Below are positions 8,833 through 22,149 of a stretch of 64,000 nucleotides of DNA, piece after piece. The notes under the pieces are model-generated. The model worked only from the letters and a program-made list of their open reading frames with translations, was not told where the DNA came from and did no database searches. Within the stretch, counting starts at the first letter, position 1. Every line of letters begins with the position of its first letter. Origin of the DNA: Epiperipatus broadwayi (lineage: Eukaryota; Onychophora; Udeonychophora; Euonychophora; Peripatidae); contig JAQFVV010006274.1 in the NCBI GenBank assembly GCA_028023455.1, positions 4,836,001 through 4,900,000 of the forward strand, given 5' to 3'. A program made the position numbers and the translations under genes.

Positions 8833-11822
8833 TTGAAATTTATATGTTTGCATATTGTAAAATATATTTAATTAATTGCTTTCTTTTCTCTTTTTAAAAA
8901 TATTGTAATGGGTGGTGGTTTATTACATATAATGGCGGCAATAGTAATTATTAATTTAATTGAAAATGTGTCATTTAACTTTCCACTATTATGCATCTGT
9001 AATTAAGGATTTATTTTATATAGATATTTTATTTAGAAAGAAAAGAAAGCGAATCACAGAAAGCGCAAATTCCATTCTTATAATTAATATTTAATTGCTA
9101 AAGATTTAGTTAATAACTATAAAAGATTCTATTATAAAACTTGCAAGAGTTTTAATTTAGCTTATATATATATATATATGAGAAAAGGAAAATCCCGATC
9201 GATGTTTTTTTTTTTTAGTCAATGAAGGTTACGAATTTAGTGTTCACATTTATTTTTTTTTGTAATAAGAGAGTATATATTAAAGTTTTATAAATACCAT
9301 TTGGCTCTGTGGAGTCTCTCTTTTCTTCATAGCGTAAGCATGTGTTTTAAAGACCTACAGAGGTCCCTAGTGACGATTTTTTCAGACGCTCATTGCTAAG
9401 GTTTACAGCCTTGTTAAAACTATTACTGATCTAAATTTTATAAAAGGGAAAGTTACTATTATTTTTCTGCAAATTTTTCAGTGGTGGTTGAGCTTTCGTA
9501 ATATATATATATTGCAGGTTTCTTTTTAAATTTAAAGATCATTGACCGTATTTATATGGTATCGTGCACTGGGTGATCTGTGGGAATCTCAGCATGTATA
9601 CCATACTTCTCTTTTACCAAGTCTGCTTACGTTAATATGCCTGCATCTGGAGCTCCATGAAAAAAAAAATTATGGACTTCTTTCAAATATATCAGTGTAC
9701 ATAATTGGCCATAAGCAAAAAAACTCCAAATTCTGAATCCGGTTCAGGCGATTAGCAAATGGATAGTTTAGAGACGAAGTGCTGTCCGGTCTTGTATTAG
9801 CCTCTTGGATGCTGTTATGTCTCGAGTCTCACAGCCCACAATATGCTATCACTTTAGTACACAGTTAGTATATTTATATTTATTTTGAAAGTTTTCTCAA
9901 AATATTATTGAAATGTTTCAATCATAGCTGGAAATTTCTTCTGGGTCACTATTTCATTTTCTTTAGTCATTAGTAGAGGACTGTGATTTAAATATGTCCA
10001 AAAAGTGCTTAGTTGAGTTTAACCATTTATTTATTACCACGTGCTCTATCCATGAGTTAATGAATTATGTCTCTTTCTTGAATTTTATGTAACCTGTCCA
10101 TTGGCTGAAAATATTTTTTTTTAAAAAAAGTATCATATAAATTTATTATTTATCATTATCATTACAAAAGAAGGGATTTTTCATAAATATCTGTATATGG
10201 TTGTAGGGTAATAGCCTGCCACTCAATCAGTGAATCTTTGTAGAATCTTACTAGCATAACTAATAAAAGTTTCTTTTTGTCTGACATTCACTATCATTAA
10301 AACTCTGTAGTATCGTTTGTTTTTCTTTGTGTGACACACATATATAAATCTGGTCATTATATATATATACTTGTTAAAACTCATTTTGTGGTCTTATCTC
10401 TCTCTGACCACTGGGCATACATTAGAAATAAATTCTAGTGAGGTTTGGGGAATAAGTCGCTTAGTAGCAATCTGGAGGAGTAGGTGAGGTTTGAACCCCC
10501 TCTACCTTCATCTTTAAAATCGAATTCTAAATTCGTAACCCTTCACTGACTTAAAAAAAACATCGATTGGGATTTTCCTTTTTTTATATACACCTGGGTC
10601 TCATTTTATGCGATAGATAGGTTCCTCAGAGAACACGCGCAAATGAAATCGTACAAAAATAGACATAACTTACATTGAAAAAGGGGGGATGCGGTCTGTG
10701 ATTTGTCAAAATTCACGTAAAAGCAAAGCACCAACGTAAAATTACTTTAAAATTCGTGCAAAAAAAAAAAAAAATAAGGAAATAAAATATGACTAATAAA
10801 AAATTTCAAATTTGAAAAAAATTGATACAAGACAAACTTTTTTTAACTATAATATTTAATTTTATTCAAAATAATATATTTTTATGCAAAATTTACAGTA
10901 CAGTAATTTACATTTTTTTATACATGTTTTAATTATTATGATTTTCTGGTGACAACGTAGTTAGTAATTAATCATTGAGACGATGATTTTATCAATTGTT
11001 TACAAATCTCGCGATATCCAGACATACAACCATTTAGCTCTCATTGGAATTTAAGAGCATGTTAATGATTAGTGTCATTAATAAGAAAATAATAATTGAT
11101 TACATTCTTTTTTAAAAAGCAAAAACAGAATGTGATTTAAAATGCAAAATTAACATGCACAATGTTTGAACAAATTTATATTACAATCTTGTAAAATTTA
11201 ATATGTGTATACATAAAATGTGGAAATCATGATTTTAATTTCATTATTGCATAAAATCTTACTATTATAAAGCACTGAAAATATTGAAATTACAAAGATG
11301 AAAGTCGAATTCCAATAATGTGCTATTACTTTCAATATAACGTAAGTGCGCGAAATTTATTATTTAAAGTAATTGTGCATTATCAGAAATTGACTTCTGG
11401 TGAAACACAAATCGCGTAACTTCAAAATCGTGTTAAATAAGTCTGTGTAAAAAGAGACCCAGGTGTATATCAAAAAAAAAAAAAAAAAAAGCTAAATTAA
11501 AACTCTTGGAAGTTTTATAATAGAATCTTTTATAGTTATTAACAGAATCTTTAGCAATTAAATATTAATTATAAGAATGGGATAGGCGCTTTCAGCGATT
11601 TGCTTTCTTTTCTTTCTAAATAAAATATCTATATAGAATAAATCCTTATTAATTACAGATGCATAATGGCAGAAAGTTAAATGACACATTTTCAATTAAA
11701 TTAATAATTACTATTGCCACCATTATACGTAATAAACCACTACCCATTACAATATTTTTAAAAAGAGAAAAGAAAGCAATTAATTAAATATATTTTACAA
11801 TATGCAAACATATAAATTTCAA
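8833..11822. mobile_element. Foldback element with ~400-bp inverted arms
   Basis: The left arm 8833-9239 is the reverse complement of 10527-11822 once the MITE at 10591-11465 is removed. Matches run from ttgaaatttatatgtttgc through tttagcaattaaat to aaaatccc(g/a)atcgatg and ttacgaatttag. Both outer edges lie in (TA)n. The 1,287-bp spacer (9240-10526) has no coding sequence. It contains a near-edge tRNA B-box-like ggtttgaacccc at about 10489. Long inverted arms with an unrelated spacer suit a foldback-type or large-TIR non-autonomous DNA transposon. A pair of independent opposite insertions is the alternative. Confidence 0.7.
10591..11465. mobile_element. pogo/Tigger-like MITE, 875 bp
   Basis: It begins cacctgggtctcattttatg and ends with the inverted partner aaaaagagacccaggtg, and is flanked by tata on both sides (TA or TATA target duplication). 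Just inside the left end, the text ggttcctcagagaacacgcg and the later caaatgaaatcgt resemble Tc1/mariner-pogo (Tigger) type ends, which duplicate TA. There is no transposase frame. It interrupts the right arm of the foldback element, whose left arm lacks it, so it inserted later. Confidence 0.75.
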
Positions 11823-13069
11823 TATATATATATTGTAACACCACCGCCGTGCGGTTAAAGACCCCAGCCGCACTTAATTATGTGATCAACCGGTTAACCA
11901 CCGATGATGATGATTACCACAAGCAAGAAGCCAATATACACCCTAAAATCGAGTATATATTCTTAATTGAACACTGACATAATAAAATATCATCCCAGCA
12001 TTATATTTCCCAATTAAACGCTTCTTCTCTGCTGGGCAAATTATTTGTATCGAATAATTAGTTCTGCCCAGCGCCTGGAATATTTATAAAATTTCCCGGA
12101 ATTATCACGGACAGCAGGAATATAAATTATAGCACTTCCTTCCTTTACTCTATTTACAATACAGACTGGATTTATTTATCCATTTAGCTTACTTTATTTT
12201 ATTCCTCAATTAATCCACTTGTTAGCTCACTGATCTAATTTTAATTCACTCTAAATAGTTATTCGCTTGGTAGAGAAAAGAAACGCAAATGACTAAGTAC
12301 TTCCTTTTATAAATAAAATTTAATTTGCAATTCGCTAATTCTAATGCATAATAAAATCCTAAAACACATATATATATCCACACACTAACATAATAAATAC
12401 ATAAATATACAATAAAGAATATAATTCAAATGAAACATTAAATAAATTATCGTAACTCAATTGTTACCTTCTCATACATTAATAGATTACAATCATAAGT
12501 TCTTTTAATGATAACTGTCCGAAGTGTTGCGCAACTTTTTAATAATTTAGTTCTGACTGATTTCTTATTTCAAATTAATTCTGACATGCATGTATTAATA
12601 GTTACCTAGGTATGATTTTTCCAATGTCGGGTCAACCATCGAGGGGGAAAACCTTCCCTTCTTTTGCAGATATGGTTGCTCGCTTTTTCAGACGTTCCAG
12701 TGAATGGAGTGAGAGTTTATAGTCTTTTGACGTGGGTTTGTTTCCTTTCTAATTCCACATTTTAGTCGGTCTTCATCCCTTCAACATTCTACTTCGAATC
12801 TCCAGGCAGATCTGGTTCTGTAACGGCGGTCTCTTCTCGGCAGCATTTTAGTTGTTATAAGTAGTGAGCGAATGGTTAGACGGAGATAGACCGAGCAAAC
12901 GCCCGGTGTTTGCCACTAGCCCTCCATGTCAGCATACCCTTCTATTATTATTTTGTTAAATTCTAGCCGCAAAAAAAACACAACCGTTACTTCTAAATCA
13001 GCTCTGCTTATTCTCTCGCTGTCTTGCTATCTAATGTCTCTAATTGCCTCCTTCCTTTTTTTTCTTATC
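11823..13069 (+). other. Possible LTR start next to (TA)n, with a G+C-richer patch
   Basis: Straight after (TA)n at 11823-11833, tgtaacaccaccgccgtgcg begins a more complex block. TGTAAC also starts or ends other repeats here. A second G+C-richer patch lies at 12640-12930. I see no long frame, no matching second LTR and no primer-binding site, so this is only a candidate LTR or unknown repeat. Confidence 0.35.
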
Positions 13070-13435
13070 TTACCAATCTATCTGGAATTTTTTTTATACA
13101 GTTTACATTTTCCAATTTCTAATTACAATTTTCATTTCATTCTTTTGATACATTTAATATTGAATGCCACTAATTGCAACATTCCTTTTCATTACTTTAT
13201 CTCGTACCAATCTATTTGGAAATTTGGTACAAGTTTACATTTTTAATTTTACAATTATAATTAATTTCTTTCATTCTTTTAAATATTGAATGTTACTAAT
13301 TGCAACATTCCTTTCTCTCACTTTATCTTGTACCAATCTATTTGGAAATTTGGTACAAGTTTACTTTTTTTTATTTCACAATTATAATTATTCTTTCGTT
13401 CTTTTTACAAGTGTTTTCTTATTTAACAAGAAAGA
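13070..13435 (+). repeat. ~130-bp tandem repeat, three units
   Basis: Units start at about 13070, 13204 and 13330 with taccaatctatttgg, and each continues to ggtacaagtttac and then tgccactaattgcaacattcc or a close variant. Period 126-134 bp. The overlapping hydrophobic frames of up to 106 codons at 12926-13512 come from this pyrimidine-rich repeat and are not credible genes. Confidence 0.85.
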
Positions 13436-16400
13436 AAGAGACTTCAGTTTTACACCCCTCCCCTTTCCTTTCTAATCTTTCATCATTATTTAGCTTTTCT
13501 AATTTCTTTTAAAATAAGTTTTTAGAATCCTTTTAACTAAATTTTTTCTTTCTTTTTTTTTTTTCTATTTCTTTTAACGAAACCCTTCTCTTTATTAATA
13601 TTATTGAGAATCAATAATATATACATGCGAGCCTACATTTATGTAGATATCGCAATATATATTGTAACAATTTAAATAAATCAATTGCCATTTGTAACAA
13701 TATTTATCAATTAATATAAATATTTATTTGTAATTATAATTATTATAAAAGATATGTATTTGTAATTATAATTTGTAGCTATATCAATTCATCATAGCAT
13801 AGACAAAGAAAATATCAGCATTAAAGATTCTTGGTATTTATTTATATATTGGGGCAGTCATTTAAACAGTAAAACATACTGGACATTGTCATCTAATAAA
13901 AATAATATTAAACATAGCAACTGAATAAAAGTACCCACTGTGAGATTTCTGGAGTGCTTTATGTTTATCTCCAATACTAGGTTCTTCTAATAAAGAATCC
14001 TTCCTATCCTTCTTTCCAAATATATAAGACCATTCATGGTCATATGCCCTACAGTGCTATTCACGACAACTTATAAAAAAATATATTTTATAAAATAATA
14101 TTATGAAATGGAAAGGGATGATATTACTCTTTATTCAGTTTAGCTAAGTACATGTGTTTTCCCATGAGCCACTAGATTGTTTTCAATCTAGATAAGTATC
14201 TATTTATAGTGTACTTGAGTTCAAACTCATTCAGTACATATTTATTACACATGACTTGGATGACTATTGAACAAAAATGACATTCTTACATTTATCTATA
14301 TTGATAAAATAGTCCAATATTACCAAAGTTTATACCATAGATAAAGATTCTTATAGACATGCTAGCTCATTAGCGTATATTGATGAACAGACATGTATAA
14401 TCCTATTAATGGCTTCCAAACAAGCATGTGAAGACCATTATTGATATTGATGGCCATTTAACTAGATTATTTATCACAATAAAGGTAATAATGATGATGA
14501 TGATAATAATATCATAATAATGATTATAATAGTGATGATGATACCAGCCATGGCTTATCAATAAACTCACAACAATAAATTCATCTTTATAAATTTATAG
14601 GCATCTATTAAAATTATCATATTTCATACTGGGATTTAATAATACTAATGGTGATGATTGATCATCATGAATCTCTTTGATAATATTCAATTTTATATAA
14701 ACCCCTATTTACTAAAACATATTCATTACGCTAAACATTAAATTTAATGACTATAATTTATTAATGATGATTGATGGCATCATAACTTTTATATAGTATT
14801 ATTTGAAACATTTTTAACTAATAACATGATATCCATCTTTGATGAGGATGATCTAAATTCATGGACACAACACAATTTTAGCTTTCTATGTTGAACTATA
14901 ATTATCAAAATTTGGCTATTCTCAAGCATAATCCTTAAATATCAACATTCCAGTTTACCTATTATTTTGCGGACGCTTAATATTTGCAAGTGATTGCTCA
15001 ATATATATGAATGGTAATACCTAATAACTGCGAGCAATGATGCTGATTTAAAATGTTAGAATTAAGACAAAAAAAAAATAAAACATTAATATTCTTAATA
15101 ATAACTCGGAAACCAATTAAGATATATGATTATATTTTATTAACACTACTACTCTTTTCTTCTTTAAAGTTAAATCGACAATTAAATAAATGGCTGATTA
15201 ATATAAAAATTCATATAAGAATTAATAAAAAAAATTTATATAAGTATAAGCAAATAAACTTAATATATAGGTTTGTCACTTTTCTTGATATCTCAAAATA
15301 AGCTGTTTTAACTCAATATTAAAAAAAATTACATATTCTATAAATGCTTATTTAAGACTTTTCTTACCTATCATATCATAAAATAAATTTCAGGTGTAAC
15401 TTGTATATGTTATTTCATTTCCATTCAAATGTAATGCCCTACTCTTAATTTACTATTTTAAACTAATCATATATATATAACCTATTCTTGGATGTGTTTG
15501 GATAAACAGTACACATTCAGTTCGGTAATGTTAACAATATGTTTAAAATGTATACCAAAATTACATATATAAAAATATCTTTTTCTTTTGCAACCTTATA
15601 GCGAAAAAATAAAATACATATATTAACTTTTAATATGAACAAGATAAAATAAAATAAAAAAAACATTATAAATGCATACTCTATAGGTTGCTCATTATCA
15701 TTAACAACTGAAGAACAATTAAAAAAAAAAAAAAAAAAATTTCAACATTAAATATATAATAAAAAAAATAATGAAAATTTAAGTTTAAAGATTTAAACTA
15801 TGTTTGTCTATGTTGTGAGATATTCAAATAACTATAGATAAACAAGTCTTTAATGTTTCTGTATCAAAAAAAAAATTGTTTACAGTAAATTAAGGTTTAC
15901 TTTTAATAAATAAAAGAATAAAATCGGTTAAAGAAAGTTCATATTACCGTCTACTTTTTACTTCTTATTATGTCCTAGTTTGAATTATCAGATTTTTCTT
16001 TGTAACAAAAAAAAAAAAAAAAAAAAGTTATTGGATACTTTTAAGATAATGTGAATCAATTGATTTGCTTGTTTCTTCAATTTCCTTATTATTCACTGTT
16101 GATTGGCTTCCTTTACCATTTAAAAGAAAAAAGTTATTATAAGTACTTTGAATAAGTAGGTACGTGGATTTGTTGTTTCTCTTCTTTAAAAAATAATTGT
16201 TTGACACTTTAGATGATTGAGGTAAATCAACAAAAATTTGATTTATTCAAACTTGGTTCTACATAGCTGTTTTAAATTTTCTTTTCCTCCTATTTCCCTT
16301 CTCCATTGGTTCAAGGCAGTGAACTTTTAATAAGACATGAACTAGGAAAAAGCATTCCATATAGCTTGGTGGTTGGCTTCAAAATTTATCATTTGTTGGT

Positions 16401-17402
16401 TATTACTGGATACATGACTTCATAGATAGATCAGCGATTTTGACTCATTCTGTATTAATCAGGAAGCAGAAAAAATGGTTTAGCAATGCAAAGGCATATT
16501 CTTATGCATAACCAAATATGTTAATATCATTTTTATAATTATTACTAGCTTATAATAAATTCAATCTTGTTCCATTTCTCTCCTATTCTTTAATATTGTT
16601 GAAAATTGCTTTATATAAAACATTTCATTTGCTCTTTTTTTTCAACTTTAAAGAGTGAGAAAAAAGAATTAAAGCGTTCACTCTTTTTTAAAAAAAAAGA
16701 TTCGAGCTACATTTCTGTTAAGAATTGTAACAAGGAAGGAACTGATTTGGTCTCAAAATAATAATAATAATTTAACTGATCATCTCTCTAAAGAAATTTA
16801 TTACTGACTCTTAAAAAAAATTTATGATTAACTGCCTCTTTAAAAAATTTCAGACTGACTGCCATCTCTTTAAAAAAAATTTATAACTGACTCTTAAAAA
16901 AATTTATGATTAACTGCCTAAAAAAATTGTTTTAATCGTTTATATCGCGAAAAACATCTGGAAATCTTTATCTTAAAAAAAAAAAATCAAAGCTTCACAA
17001 GTTTGACTTAAAATTGATCGCTATCATCTACATCAAAGCACCTCTTTTGTAAAATAATTTTAAGATACAGATAACAACAAAGCTGGCCATCTATAGCAAT
17101 CAGAAATAAGTGTAAAAGCATCTTTGTGTTTGTACAGATCTATTCATTGTTTCACACGTGTACAATTTTTATCTCCTAATCTAACTATTTTATTTCACAC
17201 TTTTCTGATTTACTCTATTTTAACAAAATGAAAGTTAAATAAATTTAACACATATTATTTAATAAAATATTATATAATGAATCATAAAAAGAACTGCTTA
17301 TTCATAATAATAGATTTATACATATAAATCTCTGTATGTATAAAAGAATAAAAAAATTTTTTTTTTTTTAAATAATTGAATACTGTATGTATATGTACAT
17401 TT

Positions 17403-17429
<27 letters not shown>
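13436..17429. other. A+T-rich intergenic DNA, no gene
   Basis: About 4 kb of A/T runs with microsatellites: a GAT/AAT-rich tract at 14487-14545, A-runs near 15061, 15720 and 16008, and (TA)n at 17404-17423. The 82-codon frame at 15053-15301 is almost entirely Ile/Lys/Asn/Leu, as expected from A+T-rich noncoding DNA. Confidence 0.6.
16803..16920 (+). repeat. Small tandem repeat, 83-bp period
   Basis: actgactcttaaaaaaa and then tttatgattaactgcct occur at about 16803 and again at about 16886, with related half-units between. Two imperfect copies; no coding function seen. Confidence 0.7.
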
Positions 17430-17434
<5 letters not shown>

Positions 17435-18310
17435 TAAATAGAATAACAGAGCAGATATTTAAATTTACATTGAGAAAAGACAAAACATATTTCAAATCAT
17501 GGAATAGATACCGGTACTAGAAGGATGTTGTAAGAATGGAAACCATTGATGTTGCATGACAGTTCCTTTTTGAGTCATGATGTTATTTCACATTTCCATT
17601 GAAAGAATTTTTATTGAACAGGGTATGGAATTTGTCATGAATGCAGGGCACTTTAGTTCTCAGGCTGGCTCACATGTCTACGACTCCGGTCTCAGGAATG
17701 GACAGGAGAGTGAAAGCAAAAATATCACTCTCATTTCTTTATGCAGAGTAACTCATTTTGTGATTTATGGATATATATGCTGAACAGAAAGAAAAAAATT
17801 ATGGCTTGAAGATAATACCGCAAGCTTTCCCAGCAAATTATCTTGTAAATTTCAGCAAACTAATTTCCAAAAAGTTCTGAATAAAAGCTAATTCTTCAGC
17901 AAGACTACAGTAAGCATAATACCCAGAACAAAAGAAAAATTCTTTATTTATACTCTTTTCAATTCTATTTTTAATTAAACTACTTATTAATAGCCTATTG
18001 TTTCAAATTTTCAGTTATCTATTTTTCTTTCAATTAAAATGTTTCATAAATTAATTGCATTCTTTAATGGATTCTATTTAATTAAGAAAATTTATCTTAT
18101 CTATTTCTGCCATATGTTAAATAATAGTCACAAACAAAAATTTAAATTTTGTATATTTTATTTCATCGATTTCTTTTTTTAAATACTTTCCCTCTTTAAT
18201 TTACGTAATTGTTTGTGCAGATGATAATTTATTTTAAGAAAGGACCATACATTCACTGTGGTTGGACTTAGGGTCTTAGCTAGTCCCCAGTAACTGGTGA
18301 AGCCAGCATA
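17430..18310 (+). mobile_element. Dispersed ~880-bp repeat, copy 2 (uninterrupted)
   Basis: It is the inverted partner of 6752-8822. It preserves the empty site aaattaattgcattctttaa at about 18048-18067, into which the TIR element inserted in copy 1. Borders are (TA)n plus a short GA run at the left (17424-17434) and (TA)n at the right. No gene is credible within it. Confidence 0.8.
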
Positions 18311-20200
18311 TATATATTTCTATATATATATGCACAGCTTCAATATATATATATATATATTTTAATTGTAAAATAATTTTTGTTATTTCTATTATTAAAG
18401 TTAGAGATTCTGAAACGTATATATATATTCTTTCGTACTTATGTATTAGTCATTGGCACAAAAAAATGTGTATATAAAAAGACGAAATTAAACACATTTA
18501 CAATCTTCTAAAAAGAAAATGAATTAATTTTGTAAGTGAATATTACATAATTATTCCAATGAGGAGAACGTTATTAGTCAAAACGTTGGTTTTGCTATTA
18601 ATTTTATGGCCATGATAAAACACTTTATGTCCACAGCTCGGACAAACCATGTGTTTCATTCAGTATTGTCATAAGAGAGTAGGCATCTATAATGAAACAT
18701 GGTTCGAGGTTAAAAAGTTCAGTCCACCATAGTGAAGCTAAGAAAACATTTTGTAAATGGACATAATTGAGTGATTAATATTGTAACATTTTCCTCATTT
18801 TGGTAGATCCGGTAGACCTTTTATTCACTGTAAATTTAGTGAAAGTTAATCAAGCTATGAATACAGAAAATATAAATATTTCATTCATATTTCTATAAAA
18901 CATAGCTATATTTCCTGATTAACTGGCCTACCAATTATTTCGACTTATGCTAAAAGGAGAATCAGCTTCTTATTTATTTTAATAAGGGCAACAAGATTCA
19001 TATAAGAATTCGTCACATCGCTCATCGTAAATAAAAAAGAAAATGGTTTTTAAAAAAAAACTGGGTCATATTTTATTGTAACTATAGTTATTTTCTAGAT
19101 ATTATTATTCCTGGAGCTTAGTCAATGAATATTGGCAAAGTTAAATTATACTTTCAATCTTAATAAACTAATATTAATAAATTTAATAATAATTATCAAT
19201 CACGTACAATGATATTAGAAATAAATATTTTATTCTAATAAATTAAAATGTTTAAAGATAAATTACTAATTAATCGGAAAGCACACATACTAATTCAAAT
19301 ATAATTTAATTAATCAAACAGTTTATATTCCATTTAGATTTCTTAGTTAAACAAAAATTTCTTGAATAATAAATTTAATGTCTCTATCAGGATTCTATAA
19401 TAAGCTTATTTTTAAGAATGGTTTGCCGACAATTTAGTCACAATCAGGAATAGTTAATCTTAACTTACCAGTAAGTTTAGCGAGTTCATGAAGGTTGTAG
19501 ATTACTACGCATAATTTTCTTTTTGTGGGAGAATGAGCTTGGCCATCGGTTATAAGTTGATCTTGGTCTATCCTACTGGTTAGTCTCGAAAGCTTTTCTG
19601 GTGTCCGTCTTTAGGAACGATGTCAGCCAAAGCCTCGGTCCACTCCAACATGCAGAATTATTTCAGCGTAGTGGCCCTGGATATAATTTTGTTATCCAGG
19701 ACCAACCAAAAAAAAAAAACAGACAAGACAAGATGCTGATCAAACTGCTCTCTTCCTTTTTATACTCAAGGTCCAGTTTTCAGACTTCTGCACATACCTT
19801 TTGATTTTGTCGAATATACATCTTGATAATCCTGTGCATTCTTTTATATTTTTTAGTTAGCATAATTCTGCCATCTTTATTTAGCTAAAAATATTTTTCT
19901 TTTAGCTTATCTGGATTAATAATTTGTGTGTCCTTTGTTCTTTCCAATTTTTACTTTTTAATTTAGATAAAAAAAATATGGATGAAAAATTTAACTTTCA
20001 TTGTACATTAAAAAAAAAAAAAATTATAAAAAAACCAAAAAAATTTAATTGCGTCTTTTTAACAAGATGGCTAAATTTACTTTTTTTTTTCTTAGCTTTT
20101 AAATATCTTACCGAATGCCAATATATTTGTACCATATATAAATAAATGGTACAATATATATATATAATTTTTTTGGGTAATAAATTTATATTGTTAAAAG
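18311..20200. other. A+T-rich DNA with a hairpin patch
   Basis: (TA)n occurs at 18318-18360 and 20153-20166. A less A+T-rich patch at 19550-19715 contains a hairpin, ggccctggata pairing with tatccaggacc (about 19672-19703). It might be an LTR or tRNA-derived repeat fragment, but I found no second copy. The 73-codon frame at 19924 spans A-runs and is not credible. Confidence 0.5.
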
Positions 20201-20360
20201 TTTACTAGTGGAAGATTATTTCTTGCAAAAAAAAAAAAAACCCCCATAAAAGCATGTTATTCAATTCCACTAAATGATTATAGGTGGCTAGTTTTCAAAA
20301 AACATCTTTATAAGTTTCGATAGTGGAAGAAAATATTTCACAAAAAACAGGAAACAAAAA

Positions 20361-21620
20361 ATGCACTTAGACACATCTTTAAAGCCTGAAAACTTAGAAT
20401 TAGACTCCAGAATCATGATCCAACCCAATCCAAACAGTTTTTTGCTCTAGCAACTCCCAAAGATTCAAAATTTGAATTTTTCAACGGATATTCAAAACGC
20501 TTTGCTGCAACACCCTGTCTTTGAAACACAAAAATTTTTCTGCATCAAATAGTGATCTTCTTTCAACAGACTCTGCTTCCCCACATAATAATCTACATTT
20601 TGACTACAAAATGACTCAGCCATTTGACCTCAAACACTCTTTTCAAAATGATCTTCCACCATCACAGTTTAACCACCACCAAACTAAACAAAGCTATGCT
20701 TCGATTCTCATCAAGACAATCCACTCATTAAATCAAACTGCTTTTCCTCAGTCTGGATATCCTGATCTCTTGTACTTGGATGAAGATCAACACATTTCTT
20801 TGGTTAATCATAGAAACACTTCTTTGCTAAATCTACCAAACTTACAAACTCTTACAAATGACCATCAAAACATTAATTCAGAATTCAACTTCTGAATTCC
20901 AGCACTCCTTTTTTAACTCTTTCCTAAACTATTCTAGAAACAACACCTTAATTCTTACCACTACTGATAATAATTGTCAACTTTATAATTTTCCTATTGA
21001 TAACTTTTTTCAGTTGCTAAAAGGCCTTGATCTTGGCGATGCAATTAAAAGATTGTATCATCATCCCAATAAAAGATACTTAATTCTTGAATTTCACAAC
21101 CCTCTTGGAAAAAGAAAAATTTAAAACAACAATTACTCCTAAATCACTGATATCTTATCTCAATAGATATGAACAAGCCCAGTCTTGCCTTTGGACTTGC
21201 CAAAAATTGCTATCTCAACTTCTCACACACACAGATCTTCAAAGGCTCTTATCCAAATTTGGTGAAATCACTCATTCAAGTATCATCCTGAGAAGAGAGC
21301 AGGTCTTGAACTTCCCTCTAATACAGCTGCCTTTACCATCAAGCTTTCAAATGATCATTCCCCATTGGATATACTTTCCATCTTAAAGGCAAATACATCA
21401 AATTTTTATTTCCATCTGTGGGGTACAGCCTGTGCTTTGTGTGTGGTGATCGAACACATCTAGTTAAACTCTGTCCTAAAAGACTGTCACATTTGCAATG
21501 CAAAAAAAACTCATACATATAAATGTGACCCCTCTCTTCAAACTCTTCTCAAGTTATTCAATCAAGTCAAATCAACACTCATCAACAATCAGAATCTACA
21601 ATGCACACTTCACACCAAGC
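20361..21620 (+). pseudogene. LINE ORF1 (RNA-binding, CCHC zinc knuckle), frameshifted
   Basis: A candidate start at 20361 opens a 29-codon frame. The reading then moves through at least four frames: NFSTDIQNALLQHPVF (about 20475), a 124-codon frame at 20521-20892 containing KQSYASILIKTIHS, 20858-21124, and 21087-21386. Near 21430 the residues CFVCGDRTHLVKLC give a CX2CX4HX4C zinc knuckle, followed by further Cys residues, as in ORF1/gag-like proteins of L1-like elements. These bind element RNA into a ribonucleoprotein. Ser/Asn/Gln-rich composition precedes the knuckle. The end is uncertain; remnants may extend to about 22080. It is non-functional as it stands. Confidence 0.7.
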
Positions 21621-22149
21621 CATTGATTACACCTTACATCAAACTAGAGAGCCTCTTCTTCTTTCTAACACCAGTCTTACCAAGCCTATCTCTCAACCAG
21701 CTCCATTGGATAACTTTTCTCAGCAGCCAATTGACGTTTTCTACAGCAGTTTCACTTGAAGAAATGTCATTACCAATCTCTATCTTCACTGAGCCACAAA
21801 CCTATTATGTTCTACAAATTCAACCGATGGTAATAGAAAATAGTCTTTCCAAATAATAAAAGGAAAACCCAGGATTCTTCCGGATCTCAACCAGATGAAA
21901 ACAATCTTTCTAATCCTGAGTCTGATATCATAACTTCTACATTCCAAACCAAATCAATTAGACATCAAAAACAAATTCCTACAGAATTAATTCCCACACC
22001 AACCATTCCTCCTACAACCGAATCTTTTATCTATCTACTCAATGACTCATTAATGCTGAAGTTTCCCTTTTCAGATTCCGTGAGTGAACTTAATCTGATT
22101 GACAAAACCTCTTCTGAAGAATCATCTTGAACACTTTCCTCTCACACTC

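Noticed and set aside
9240-10526. Hidden gene in the foldback spacer, including the 64-codon frame at 9542
   Set aside because: No motif on either strand and no longer frame; the sequence is unassigned rather than coding.
12926-13512. Plus-strand frames of 61-106 codons, hydrophobic
   Set aside because: They lie in a pyrimidine-rich 130-bp tandem repeat; overlapping frames are equally open and no motif is present.
15053-15301. 82-codon frame rich in Ile, Lys, Asn and Leu
   Set aside because: This is the composition expected from random A+T-rich DNA; no start context, domain or conservation.
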